64,000 nt of DNA from Tetraselmis striata. Lineage: Eukaryota > Chlorophyta > Chlorodendrophyceae > Chlorodendrales > Chlorodendraceae. This document shows, piece by piece, positions 12,759 to 21,633 of this stretch. The notes beneath the pieces are model-generated. The model did no database searches, had not been told where the DNA came from, and saw only the letters and a program-made list of their open reading frames with translations. A program made the translations under genes and the position numbers. Where the stretch lies: positions 62,001 to 126,000 of the forward strand of contig VCJN01003119.1 of the NCBI GenBank assembly GCA_006384855.1. Reading direction: 5' to 3'. Positions within the stretch are counted from its first letter, which is position 1, and every line of letters begins with the position of its first letter.

Positions 12759-15251
12759 ATGTCTCACCCTGCTAAACTCAAGCTCAAGGAGGCCAAGTAC
12801 CTGGAATTTCAGGAGGTCAATGATGCTCGCCTCCTCGTGATCTGGTGCATCTCTGTGAAGCGCCACATCCGCGGTGTTCCTGGGTATCGCAACATCTTCA
12901 GCGCCAATGACACCACTGTTGATGACGCGCATCACAATGAAGCTGTCAGCTTTATGGCTTCTCTACTGCTAGATAATCAAGCCAAGGGCATCGTTCTCAA
13001 GGCCGCTGATCGCGCCAATGAGACAGCAGGCGGACGCGCGGCGCTCAAGGCCTTGCAGGAACTCCGCGCTTCATACCTTCCAGATGAACGTACCCTTCTC
13101 GCTCAACTGAAAGCGTCACTGAATCATGGTCAGAGTACTCATGAAAATCTCCTTGACTTCATGACCCGGCTGGAGGACCTACAGATTGCCATCAAAGACT
13201 GTGGTGCGACTGTCTCGGATGATGACATGCTCGTATCCCTGCTCAATGGCATGCGCACTGAGGAGGCCGCTATCCGAGCAGTGGTGAAGGGGGACCCCAC
13301 TGTCACCACCTTCGAGCTGGCCAAGGCAAAGATCAGGACTGTCCAAGACCACAGCATCAGTATGGAGCAACCTGGCGCTGCCTTTGCTGCCTTTGCGCCA
13401 ACTGGGGCGACTTCCTACGCTGCCCTCCAAGCTTGCGTAACTGAGCTGGAAGCTGAGAAGAAGAAGGCCGAGGCTGCAACCCGCAAGTCCGAGGTAGACG
13501 AACTGAAGGCTATGGTGGCTGCAATGCAGTCCCAGCACAACGCTGGAGGCGGCGGCAGTGCACTGCGCTTCAATTCGCAGAACCGCCGCTGCTACAACTG
13601 CAATGCCATCGGACATTTGGCCCGTAACTGCCCCAAGCCCGACAAGATGAAGACAGCAGGAGAAGGCCGCCCAAGGCTTGCACCTGGTTCAGAGGAGCCG
13701 CCCGCCAAGGAGTTTGGAGCACTGTCGTTCCACATGGCGCTACTTGCCAGCGCCACACCTGAGCTCCCACCCATGCCGACTGACGCTTGGTCTGTGATGC
13801 CTACTAGCCGTCGCACCATGATCAGGGCAGCGCCGCCACCCCCGCTCAGCTCTCACAACCCGTTCGGTTCCCTCACCTTCTCCGATGACACCGCTGGCCC
13901 AGACGATGAGCCTACCCTCCTGGAGGAGCGCGAAATGCGAGACGCCATCGCCGTTGTGTCAGCTGAAGAGCAAGCTATTGCTGCCGCCGTTGCGGCAGTC
14001 GCTGAGGAGGAAGCTGCGGAGCGTGCCGCCATTGCTGACGTTGCAGCCTTCATCGCAGCCGACCCTGCGGCCATGACTGTGGCCCGCACAAGCAAGGCGA
14101 CCATCCTGCCCAACGACGTTGCCATGCGCAGAGCTATCATCACAAATGATCCCACCCCATGGCCTGCTGACTGGCTGCACTCGGCCGCCCACCGCTTGGG
14201 TAAGGCACCAGTCCCGATGCCAACTGTGATGCACGTCGTACCTGCTTCTCGCTTCAACGCGTCGACCAGCAGTGGCATGTCTTCTGACTGCAGCCGCCTG
14301 AGCGATCATGATCTCGGGTACGACAGCGCCGATGATGACGAAGCTATGCTGGTGGATTTCCAGCGTCACTGGGCGCCGGCTGCACTTGCAGCACGTGGCT
14401 TCGCTCCCGCTGATGATCTGACATTGTCACCCGTATCTGACGACACTGGCTGCGAGAACAACAGCGTTCCTGGGCTTATTAGCGACGACAGTATCAGTGA
14501 CAATGACTTCTCCCAGCACGCAAGCACAGCCTCGCTCTGTGGCATACCCACTACTCAGTCGCACACGACTGACAGCGTCTTCCCCGACTCTGACAACATG
14601 CCGCACCTGGCCCCGGACAGCACTGATGATGACAAGGCCGTCTCGATCGGTCGCCGCTCCTCCTCGTTGGGCGCACGCAGCAATCCCAGCACCCGTGCAT
14701 TAAAACTTCACCGCCGCGCCATTCATGCCACTGCCCGCACCTTCACAGCGTGGCCCAATGCCAGCCTCCCTGGGACTTCCCCAACTGCGCCTGCTGTCAT
14801 GCGCAACATATATCTGGACGATGCCGTGGACTCCTTTCGCCTCGTGCCCCGCGATGCCGTGTCCATTCAAAATCCATCGACGCAGCATGTTGCTGCTCCC
14901 GAGGGCGTCTCATCCAGTAACGCCAGGCTCTCCATGACCAAGAGTGCACGTCGTCATCGCAATCGCCGCTCAGCTCGTCGCCTTCGAAAGCGCGACCCCT
15001 TTGCCATCGGGGGCACCAAGCACTTTGCAGCCACCACCCCAGTTGTCATCCCCTCGCCCCCTCCCAACGCTATCGACCAACTGGAGACTGCTCTGGCGGC
15101 CGCTGAACAACGTTGTTTCCTGGGAGAGGCAGCGCCACTGCCGTCCATCCGCCACGTTCGTGCCGACCCTGCAGCACTGATGCCCCACCATCCACTCCAT
15201 GTTGTCATCCTCTGCGCAGGAGCCACATTTGGCATCATTGACGGACTCTAA
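12759..15251 (+). CDS. gag: Gag polyprotein of the copia element, ending inside methyltransferase motif I
   Basis: 830 codons. Residues about 1-200 form a copia Gag (UBN2-type) domain with the typical EL..SYLPDE, LLDFMTRLEDLQIAI and LLNGM segments. A coiled stretch (ELEAEKKKAEAATRK) precedes a single zinc knuckle CYNCNAIGHLARNC at residues 278-291, the RNA-binding CX2CX4HX4C motif. The next 500 or so residues are unusual for copia Gag: acidic and Ala/Asp/Glu-rich (about 390-450), Ser/Asp-rich (500-640), then a basic segment (SARRHRNRRSARRLRKR). The last residues, VVILCAGATFGIIDG, are the SAM-binding motif I of a C5-cytosine methyltransferase. The frame stops at TAA 15,249-15,251 and the same frame continues with the rest of the enzyme. 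Gag packages the element's RNA in virus-like particles. Confidence 0.9.
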   Translation: MSHPAKLKLKEAKYLEFQEVNDARLLVIWCISVKRHIRGVPGYRNIFSANDTTVDDAHHNEAVSFMASLLLDNQAKGIVLKAADRANETAGGRAALKALQELRASYLPDERTLLAQLKASLNHGQSTHENLLDFMTRLEDLQIAIKDCGATVSDDDMLVSLLNGMRTEEAAIRAVVKGDPTVTTFELAKAKIRTVQDHSISMEQPGAAFAAFAPTGATSYAALQACVTELEAEKKKAEAATRKSEVDELKAMVAAMQSQHNAGGGGSALRFNSQNRRCYNCNAIGHLARNCPKPDKMKTAGEGRPRLAPGSEEPPAKEFGALSFHMALLASATPELPPMPTDAWSVMPTSRRTMIRAAPPPPLSSHNPFGSLTFSDDTAGPDDEPTLLEEREMRDAIAVVSAEEQAIAAAVAAVAEEEAAERAAIADVAAFIAADPAAMTVARTSKATILPNDVAMRRAIITNDPTPWPADWLHSAAHRLGKAPVPMPTVMHVVPASRFNASTSSGMSSDCSRLSDHDLGYDSADDDEAMLVDFQRHWAPAALAARGFAPADDLTLSPVSDDTGCENNSVPGLISDDSISDNDFSQHASTASLCGIPTTQSHTTDSVFPDSDNMPHLAPDSTDDDKAVSIGRRSSSLGARSNPSTRALKLHRRAIHATARTFTAWPNASLPGTSPTAPAVMRNIYLDDAVDSFRLVPRDAVSIQNPSTQHVAAPEGVSSSNARLSMTKSARRHRNRRSARRLRKRDPFAIGGTKHFAATTPVVIPSPPPNAIDQLETALAAAEQRCFLGEAAPLPSIRHVRADPAALMPHHPLHVVILCAGATFGIIDGL

Positions 15252-16433
15252 GCAGCCGGACACTGCATTGCTACCATCACACTCGTGGAGAATGACGCCG
15301 CAGTGCGTGCTGCCGGGATCCTGGAGCTCAACAGAGTCCGTGCAAAATGGACTGCGCTCATCTCATATGATGCGATCGCCAATGCCTACGATCGCCTCCC
15401 CACTCATGACGTCCAACTCCTCACCACAGACATGTTTGCCGCACTTCCGCGTGTGGACCTTCTCGTGGCGACACCTCCGTGTCAGCCGTTCTCATCAGCT
15501 GGGAGGAATCAAGGCCTGCATGACCAGCCAGCCAAGCCCTTCTATGCCGTCTGCCGTCTCGTCAAGCAGCTCAACCGCGCACAGAGCGGTATTACCTACG
15601 TCATCGAGAATGTCGCTGGAGCCGGGCGTTTCCCTGCCATTCGCGCGGCCCTAGGGGACCCTGTCCTGGCCCGAGCACACGAGCTCGGATCATCATCCCG
15701 CCGCGACACCCTACTCTGGACCAACGCGCGCGACCCGGACGCCCTGCAGGCCCACTACCATCGTTCGCTCCGTCGCCCGACCAGCGTGGGCGATTTGATT
15801 GCCAAGGGTGGCTTCGCACCGGAGTGGCAGGCTCCCGCCCACCTTCGTCACAGCAAGTTTGGCAAGTTTGTGTCCCGCAAAGGCAGTTTCGCGCACCGGA
15901 TGCATGGGTCCACCCCGGGCAGCAGTATGCTGCTACACAATGGCGTGTATGAGGAAGCACCCACCGACATCAAATGCATTTCTATGGGCTTCGATGCCAA
16001 CGCTGTCGACTTCCCTGAGGTGTCCGCCGATCTGCGTCGACGTATCATTGGAGCGTGTGTGGACTCAAACGTGGCGCGCTGGCTGATGGCGGCCATCTCC
16101 TCCGCGTCCAAGGACGAGAGCACTCTTCCTAGCACTCACACCTTCCCCCACAATGGATCTTCGACTCTGGCGCCACCTCACACATGGTGGCGCAGTACGA
16201 GGACTACTCCGACTATCAGACCATACCGCGCCGATGGATCAGCGGCTTGGGCGCCTACGCTGTGGGTACCGGTACAGTCCATATCAGCATGCGAGCCGTC
16301 AACGGCGATACATCCTGCAGCACCCTTCACAACGTTCTTCATGTGCTTGATCTCGCTTCCCGCACCAATGACGAGGTGCTTCGTCTCTTCAGTGCGAGGC
16401 AGGCGCAGGATGCCAATGCAGCTCTTCGGATAG
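15252..16433 (+). CDS. C5-cytosine DNA methyltransferase domain, in frame with gag behind a TAA
   Basis: Continues the gag frame after a single TAA. Visible motifs of a 5-methylcytosine transferase: motif I in the last gag residues, then TLVEND (acidic SAM-ribose site), LLVATPPCQPFSSAGRNQG (motif IV, catalytic Cys codon at 15,480-15,482), YVIENVAG (motif VI, catalytic Glu), GSSSRRDTLLW (motif VIII with Arg), a target-recognition stretch, and near the end MGFDANAVDFPEV, RRRIIGACVDSNVARWLM (motifs IX-X). The fold seems complete to about 16,100; codons from there to 16,433 overlap protease in another frame and are probably not translated as methyltransferase. The nearest Met-like starts after the TAA would lack motif I, so a product begun there should not bind SAM. 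It could methylate element or host DNA if made as a Gag fusion. Confidence 0.85.
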   Translation, partial: AAGHCIATITLVENDAAVRAAGILELNRVRAKWTALISYDAIANAYDRLPTHDVQLLTTDMFAALPRVDLLVATPPCQPFSSAGRNQGLHDQPAKPFYAVCRLVKQLNRAQSGITYVIENVAGAGRFPAIRAALGDPVLARAHELGSSSRRDTLLWTNARDPDALQAHYHRSLRRPTSVGDLIAKGGFAPEWQAPAHLRHSKFGKFVSRKGSFAHRMHGSTPGSSMLLHNGVYEEAPTDIKCISMGFDANAVDFPEVSADLRRRIIGACVDSNVARWLMAAISSASKDESTLPSTHTFPHNGSSTLAPPHTWWRSTRTTPTIRPYRADGSAAWAPTLWVPVQSISACEPSTAIHPAAPFTTFFMCLISLPAPMTRCFVSSVRGRRRMPMQLFG

Positions 16434-19400
16434 TCATGACAGCGCGCAGCAGCGCCATGCAGATCTCCGATGCCGTAACCATTCCCATCGAGAATGACGG
16501 GCGCTTATTTATCCTGCACAGTCACGTGCTCCGTCAGGGACGGCGTCAACGTCACGGTAGTCCGGTGGAAGCTGCCACAGCCCTCGCCGCAACACCCTCC
16601 AGCGCATTACCATCTGACAAAATGTTGTGGCATGCGCGCCTCGGTCACATCCACGAGCGCGCCATGCACCGAGTTACCAATGGGGGACCCGATGCCAACC
16701 TGCGTCATACCAGCCTTCCGTTCTGCAAGTCATGCGCAATCGTCAAATCCACTGTGGCCCCGATGCCGCGCATCTGTCATGAGAAACCAACTGTGCCATT
16801 CTCTCTCGTTGGGAGCGACTTCTGGGAGCTGCGCACTCCTTCGTTGCAAGGCCACACGTACTGCTGTGGGTACGTCGACTACGCGACATCCTTGGTGTGC
16901 TTGTTCTTCTGCAATTCCCGACAATGCGCTACCGCTACTCTGCGTTCATTCAACTCCATGGTGGTCAGCTACGGCCATTCCATCGCGGCATTGCGTCTGG
17001 ACAACGATACAGCCTTCCGCGGTCAAGCATATGTGTCCGCCTGCGACGCCCTAGCCATTCGCCGCACATATGCAGCACCATACAGCCAGCTCAAGAATGG
17101 GCTGATGGAGCGCACCTGGCGCACCCTCAGCCAATGGGCTCGCTGTATGCTGGACTACGCCAGCCTCCAAGACACCTACTGGGAGTTCGCCATGTCGGTC
17201 GCAGCCTACATCTATAACCGCACCTTCCGCCGTGGAGTTCATGGAATTCCACTTCACCTTGTGACTGGCGCCATCCCAGACTTGCGCCATCTCCGTGTGT
17301 TTGGTTGTGATGCCTATGCGCACGTTCCCCGCAGTACCCGGCACAAGGCTGCCCCTTCCGCCCGCCAAGGTGTCTTCGTTGGATACTCCACAGACTCGCC
17401 GGCATGGCTTGTGTACTTTCCCGCCACGCGCTCTGTTGTGGCCAGTCGATCCGTCACCTTCGATGAAACTGATCGCTCCACGCCCTGCACCCTGGAGCAC
17501 CCCGATTCATGGCCGTCTGCAGCCCCTCAGGAGGGGATGACTACAGAGTCAGGAGGGGCCACAGCCGCCAAGACAGGAGGGGCTGTGCCCCGAGCAATAT
17601 GCCCTACCTGCTCGGCATCAACTCACTCCGTGGAACTCCCACCAGCATGGAAGCCCACTCGCGTCTGCAACATGACAATACCATCCGATGTCAGCGAATC
17701 CGACAGCTGCAGCGACAGCGACAGCGACAGCAACTCTATCGAGCACCACCGTGTACGCACTCCGCCCCCGCCTCAGCCACCAGCAGCGCCACCAGCAGAA
17801 GGACCAACACCTCAGCCACCTACCCCAGCTATACCTCCCAGCACCCGTCCGCAGCCCCCAGCTCACACAACCGCACCCCCCGACTCCGCTGCAAACCTGA
17901 ACCGGCCGCAGCGCAGCAGCCATGCCCCCGGTGTATACGATCCCTCCAATGGCAGCACCGTACCACGAGGGGCCACCTACGCAGCTGTGGTTCAAGAAGA
18001 CTTCATCCGCAACATCGACCCGTGTGAATGGGTACTACTGGCGGGCGAAGCACCTGGCGACCCGCTGACCTACACGGAGGCCATGAACTCGTCTCTGGCT
18101 GCCTGGTGGCTGGAGGCAATGCACCAAGAGTACAACTCGCTGGACTCAAGGCGCACGTGGGAGCTGGTGGTCCTGCCCGGTGGACGCAAGGCTGTCAAGT
18201 CCAAGTGGCTGTACAAGACCAAGCACAACTCGGATGGCACAACTGCAAGATACAAGGCTCGCGTGGTAGCTAAGGGGTTCTCACAGGTCGAGGGCATCGA
18301 CTACACCGACACCTTCGCACCCACCGTGAAGTTCACAACCCTGCGAGTCATTTTTTCCATTGCCGCCCACCATCGACTTCACATCGAACAGACCGATGTG
18401 GACTGCGCGTTCCTGTACGCGGATCTGAGCGAGGAGATATACATGGAGCAGCCCCGCGGCTTTGAGCAGTATGGACCTAATGGGGAGAAGCTGGTGTGCA
18501 GACTAAGGAAAGCCGTTTACGGTCTAAAGCAAGCACCCCACAACTGGCACAAGCTACTCAATGACTACATGACATCACAACACTGTCGACAACTGCGGAC
18601 CGATCCTGGTGCCTACGTCTTCCGGAGCAGCGATGGCGGCATTCTGGGCATTATCGCAATCTACGTGGACGACATCATCATTGTCAGCAACTCGCGCCCC
18701 TGGATCGCCCACTTCAAGCAGGCACTTGGACAGCGCTTTGACATCAAAGAGCTGGGCACCTGCGCATGGCTGTTGGGCATGAAGGTGGAGCATGACCTGA
18801 CAGCCGGCGTGATCAAGATTCATCAGTCCAAGTACATCCATGACATGCTGGAGCGCTTCGATATGAGTGACTGCACCCCCGCACATATCCCAAGTATTGG
18901 CAACGACCCGAGGGCGTCAACCGCACTAGATGACAGCGCCACCACCACCTACCGGAGCCTCGTTGGAGCACTGCTGTACGCAGCAGTTGCAACACGTCCT
19001 GACATCGCGGAGGCCGTCTGCCGCCTATGCCGATTCATGACATCAGCAACTCAGGCACACATGGAAGATGCACGACACTGCCTCCGGTACCTGAAAGGAA
19101 CTCATGACCGGGGACTGACTTTCGGAGGAGAATGCGAGTTTCGTCTTCATGGTTACAGCGATGCTAACTTCCCAACAACGTATCCCAGTCAGTGCAAGTC
19201 GACCAGCGGTTATGTATTCTTTCTTGCAGGAGCAGCCGTCAGCTACCTATCCAAGCTTCAGCCATTGGTAGCACTCTCGACAGCAGAGGCAGAATATATA
19301 GCGCTTTGTGTCACAGCGCAGGAGGCAATGTTCTTGAGGCAGATGCTATCAGAACTGGGATTCAGGCAGGACGGCGCCACAGCAATCGGAGAGGACAACC

Positions 19401-19645
19401 AAGCATGTATTACAATCGCCACCAACGACGTGACCTCAGCCCGGACCAAGCACCTGGACATCCGACTTCACTTCGTGCGAGATGCACAACGCTCTAAGAA
19501 AATCAAGGTGTACTATGTGCCCACTGCTGACATGCTGGCTGACACCTTCACGAAGCCACTTGCGTCCCGCCAGCAGTTTGAGGCCTTGAACTCGCGCATC
19601 ATGAACTACAATATTGTACCTGCAACCAGTGAGGAGGGGTGTTGA
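16133..19645 (+). CDS. pol: Pol: protease, integrase, reverse transcriptase, RNase H
   Basis: Open from just after a TAG at 16,130-16,132 with no ATG before the protease, so it is probably made by a -1 shift from the gag-methyltransferase frame in the 300-bp overlap. Order is that of Ty1/copia. Protease: WIFDSGATSHM (active-site Asp-Ser-Gly at about 16,163). Integrase zinc finger: WHARLGH, CKSC. Catalytic core: GSDFWEL, LRLDNDTAF, GLMERTWR. A Pro/Ser-rich linker follows (17,640-17,900). RT: WLYKTKHNSDG, YKARVVAKGFSQ, DVDCAFLYADL, KAVYGLKQAP, and the catalytic IYVDDIIIVS. RNase H: GYSDANF, STAEAEYIAL, TKHLDIRLHFVRD. No stops in 1,171 codons. The TGA at 19,643-19,645 lies inside the right LTR, four bases past its first base. 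Confidence 0.93.
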   Translation, partial: HSHLPPQWIFDSGATSHMVAQYEDYSDYQTIPRRWISGLGAYAVGTGTVHISMRAVNGDTSCSTLHNVLHVLDLASRTNDEVLRLFSARQAQDANAALRIVMTARSSAMQISDAVTIPIENDGRLFILHSHVLRQGRRQRHGSPVEAATALAATPSSALPSDKMLWHARLGHIHERAMHRVTNGGPDANLRHTSLPFCKSCAIVKSTVAPMPRICHEKPTVPFSLVGSDFWELRTPSLQGHTYCCGYVDYATSLVCLFFCNSRQCATATLRSFNSMVVSYGHSIAALRLDNDTAFRGQAYVSACDALAIRRTYAAPYSQLKNGLMERTWRTLSQWARCMLDYASLQDTYWEFAMSVAAYIYNRTFRRGVHGIPLHLVTGAIPDLRHLRVFGCDAYAHVPRSTRHKAAPSARQGVFVGYSTDSPAWLVYFPATRSVVASRSVTFDETDRSTPCTLEHPDSWPSAAPQEGMTTESGGATAAKTGGAVPRAICPTCSASTHSVELPPAWKPTRVCNMTIPSDVSESDSCSDSDSDSNSIEHHRVRTPPPPQPPAAPPAEGPTPQPPTPAIPPSTRPQPPAHTTAPPDSAANLNRPQRSSHAPGVYDPSNGSTVPRGATYAAVVQEDFIRNIDPCEWVLLAGEAPGDPLTYTEAMNSSLAAWWLEAMHQEYNSLDSRRTWELVVLPGGRKAVKSKWLYKTKHNSDGTTARYKARVVAKGFSQVEGIDYTDTFAPTVKFTTLRVIFSIAAHHRLHIEQTDVDCAFLYADLSEEIYMEQPRGFEQYGPNGEKLVCRLRKAVYGLKQAPHNWHKLLNDYMTSQHCRQLRTDPGAYVFRSSDGGILGIIAIYVDDIIIVSNSRPWIAHFKQALGQRFDIKELGTCAWLLGMKVEHDLTAGVIKIHQSKYIHDMLERFDMSDCTPAHIPSIGNDPRASTALDDSATTTYRSLVGALLYAAVATRPDIAEAVCRLCRFMTSATQAHMEDARHCLRYLKGTHDRGLTFGGECEFRLHGYSDANFPTTYPSQCKSTSGYVFFLAGAAVSYLSKLQPLVALSTAEAEYIALCVTAQEAMFLRQMLSELGFRQDGATAIGEDNQACITIATNDVTSARTKHLDIRLHFVRDAQRSKKIKVYYVPTADMLADTFTKPLASRQQFEALNSRIMNYNIVPATSEEGC
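19631..19639 (+). promoter_or_regulatory. Polypurine tract
   Basis: GAGGAGGGG directly precedes the right LTR. It is the expected primer for plus-strand DNA synthesis and also codes for the last residues of Pol. Confidence 0.85.
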
Positions 19646-20106
19646 CGAACACTGGTCGAAGCAGGTGATCAACTGGTCCACTGAAGTGTAAGTGAGCCCA
19701 TCTGGCTTATAGGCAAATCAGCCTGATGATAATATATTCGTAATAGTGCAGTATAAATTACGGCTACTGCGCAGAAATGATTGAATGTACTGGTACTATC
19801 AAGTGACATATACTGGACCTGCAGAGCAAGACAGGTGTGAGGCATGTGAAGACATGCCTCATATAACACTTCATCACACACCCAGATTCCTGACAGGTGT
19901 CCGACTGAACCTGAATAGCCTTTTAGATATTGGAACCAGATCAAGAAGCATGAGAAATGGACAGATGAGCAGATGGAGCATGCCCCTAGCAAGGGCATTA
20001 TGTAGATGAGAATATAATGGGACATTTCTCATCATTTGTAATTACAATATTCTGATCCCACAGACTCTGTCCCAACAGCAAGCTAGGAATTCTCCGAACA
20101 TCTAGA
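19640..20106 (+). repeat. 3' LTR of the copia element
   Basis: 467 bp, same length as the left LTR, with a two-base difference at 19,790-19,791 (GG for CA). It begins TGTTGACG and ends ATCTAGA, followed by the CCCCA target duplication. Confidence 0.95.
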
Positions 20107-20111
20107 CCCCA

Positions 20112-20460
20112 ACGTTAGTCAAGCGAGCCAATTCGTCGTCCATAAGCTTCGGATGGGCCGGAACAGCATTCTCCATTGACACCATGTGATGGAAAGAGGC
20201 GGGCGAGCCCGTCCAAATACGAAACGAGTACATCTCGATACCTAGTGGATATCACGACGATTCCCACCAACGGCTTGCCAATTGCCGAGATTGCACCGGA
20301 CGCGATGTGTCAAAAAGAGGGTGTCGGGGATACATGAATCGGGGCGACGGGTGTCGTGGGAGGGGCGCGCAGAGCGCAGGAGCGCATGAGCGCCCTGTCG
20401 CTATGTTGGGCATTTCCGCGTCGGCGTCATGATCCACAACGCGCGACACGGTAGAATCTA
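20112..20460 (-). pseudogene. Decayed tyrosine-recombinase retroelement, N-terminal piece cut off by the copia insertion
   Basis: Minus-strand translation gives MYSFRIWTGSPASFHH, MENAVPAHPKLMDDELARL and then, across the insertion site, TNVGVWERG. This corresponds to the DGVRVPFRYNR, TAELRRFTAAGVWEK segment of the second element at about 24,300-24,400. Further right the similarity fades near RPVQSRQLASRWWE. Stops and frame changes show it was already dead when the copia element arrived; for instance a TGA stands where the relative has Trp, just past the junction. Confidence 0.7.
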
Positions 20461-21633
20461 AGTGCCGCGGCGTGGGACTAGGTAGGTGCCACTAGGCGCT
20501 GGCTTGGCCACTGGCAGTGTAGTGTCACTTTGTACTCGCATGCGCACTAGCCGAAGGGCATGCGCCGGAGCGCATCTCGGCACCTACGTCGAGTAGTAGC
20601 TAGGGGCTAGCACCTATCGAGCGAACCACGCCAGCGGGAGGGGCAGCTAGGAGTTATTTTTGGCCGACTTTGGTCGAAGGGCTTGGCCTTGTTCCGTTCA
20701 GTGGGGAAAAACCGGCTTCGTCCTCTCCTCGCGTTGGGAGAGTAATCACTAATCAGATGTTTGTCTGCATATGTCTAGTTTGCAGACATACAAAATTATA
20801 TGTAGGGATGCCAGGAAAATCGGTGTATGTAGGCATCGGGAGAGTCGGAGGTTAGGTATTCGACCCTCCGCCCATTGCCAGACTGGGAAAGTATATGCAA
20901 ATCCGCTCGGTCTTATTGGCTTGTGCGACGACGTCAAAAAACGTGCGCCAACGGCGCTTGCTTGTGGGCAAGGGTTGCAGCGACTTGGGGTAGGCCCTTG
21001 AGGTGCTTGACAATGGAGTTGAGGGCGGGGGAGTTGTCCGATATGGACTATACGAGTACGTACTTATGCTGTTATGATTGTATACGCGATGAATGTTTTT
21101 CGCCCCCCGGACAGAACTGGCACCACTGAAACCCTTGCAGCGTCCCTACTACGACGGCCGTTTAGGTAGCCATCTAGTTACGGGAAGCCATGTGGGTATA
21201 GGCGACGCTCCGTTCTAGTCAACAAGCAAATTCTGCGAGTCTAATTGGAGGCCAGATGGAACTTCCAACACTGTCGGATCACCGTATAAAACACCGCCAT
21301 CAAAATGCCCGGCACTGCCCACGAAATAAAGGTCAACCCTACCCGTTTGGGCGTTAGCGTCGGCCCATTCGAATAATGCGAGTGGGGCAAGCCCCATCCC
21401 GCGGAGCAAAGCATTTCGGAAGTGCGTTACATGTGCAACAAAAACGGCAATGTGTGTGTGGGGGGGGGGGGGGGGGGTCCGACGCATAGCTGGAAATTAA
21501 AACTCTCATTCCCAGTTTACCCATTGTGGGACCGCATTTGCCAAAGATGTGAATTTCTTACATTTTTTGGTGTGAGTAGGCCCACGGGGCGTACTGTCCG
21601 CATTGAAAAGGGTAGCATAGCGGGGTAGGTGGG
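20461..21633. other. Intergenic DNA
   Basis: No gene recognised. It contains the inverted copy of repeat S (21,096-21,216) and a run of 18 G at 21,460-21,477. Several short open frames lack any motif. Confidence 0.45.
21096..21216 (-). repeat. Dispersed repeat family S, copy 3 (inverted)
   Basis: Reverse complement reads GGAGCGTCGCCTA, GGCCGTCGTAGTAGGGACGCT, TTTCAGTGGTGCCAG and GGGGGGCGA, in the same order as 4,648-4,790. Confidence 0.55.

Larger units (their letters stand above)
11898..20106 (+). mobile_element. Complete Ty1/copia LTR retrotransposon with a captured DNA methyltransferase
   Basis: An 8,209-bp element: 467-bp LTRs at both ends, a leader, a Gag-methyltransferase frame, and a pol frame with protease, integrase, RT and RNase H in copia order. 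It ends in a polypurine tract (GAGGAGGGG, 19,631-19,639) abutting the right LTR. The LTRs differ at 2 of 467 positions and a 5-bp target duplication is present, so insertion is recent. It has landed inside an older minus-strand DIRS/PAT-type element. Codon use is GC-rich and the long frames are clean apart from one TAA in the methyltransferase. Capture of cytosine methyltransferases by retrotransposons is known from dinoflagellates and charophyte algae; this element shows the same kind of acquisition in copia context. Confidence 0.95.

Noticed and set aside
13853-14369. Minus-strand frames opposite gag
   Set aside because: Shadows of the Ala/Glu-rich gag codons; no independent motif.
15249-15251. 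Reassigned genetic code (TAA as glutamine), as in some ulvophyte algae
   Set aside because: Gag and Pol contain about 2,000 codons with no other TAA or TAG, and the host genes use TGA, TAG and TAA as plausible ends.
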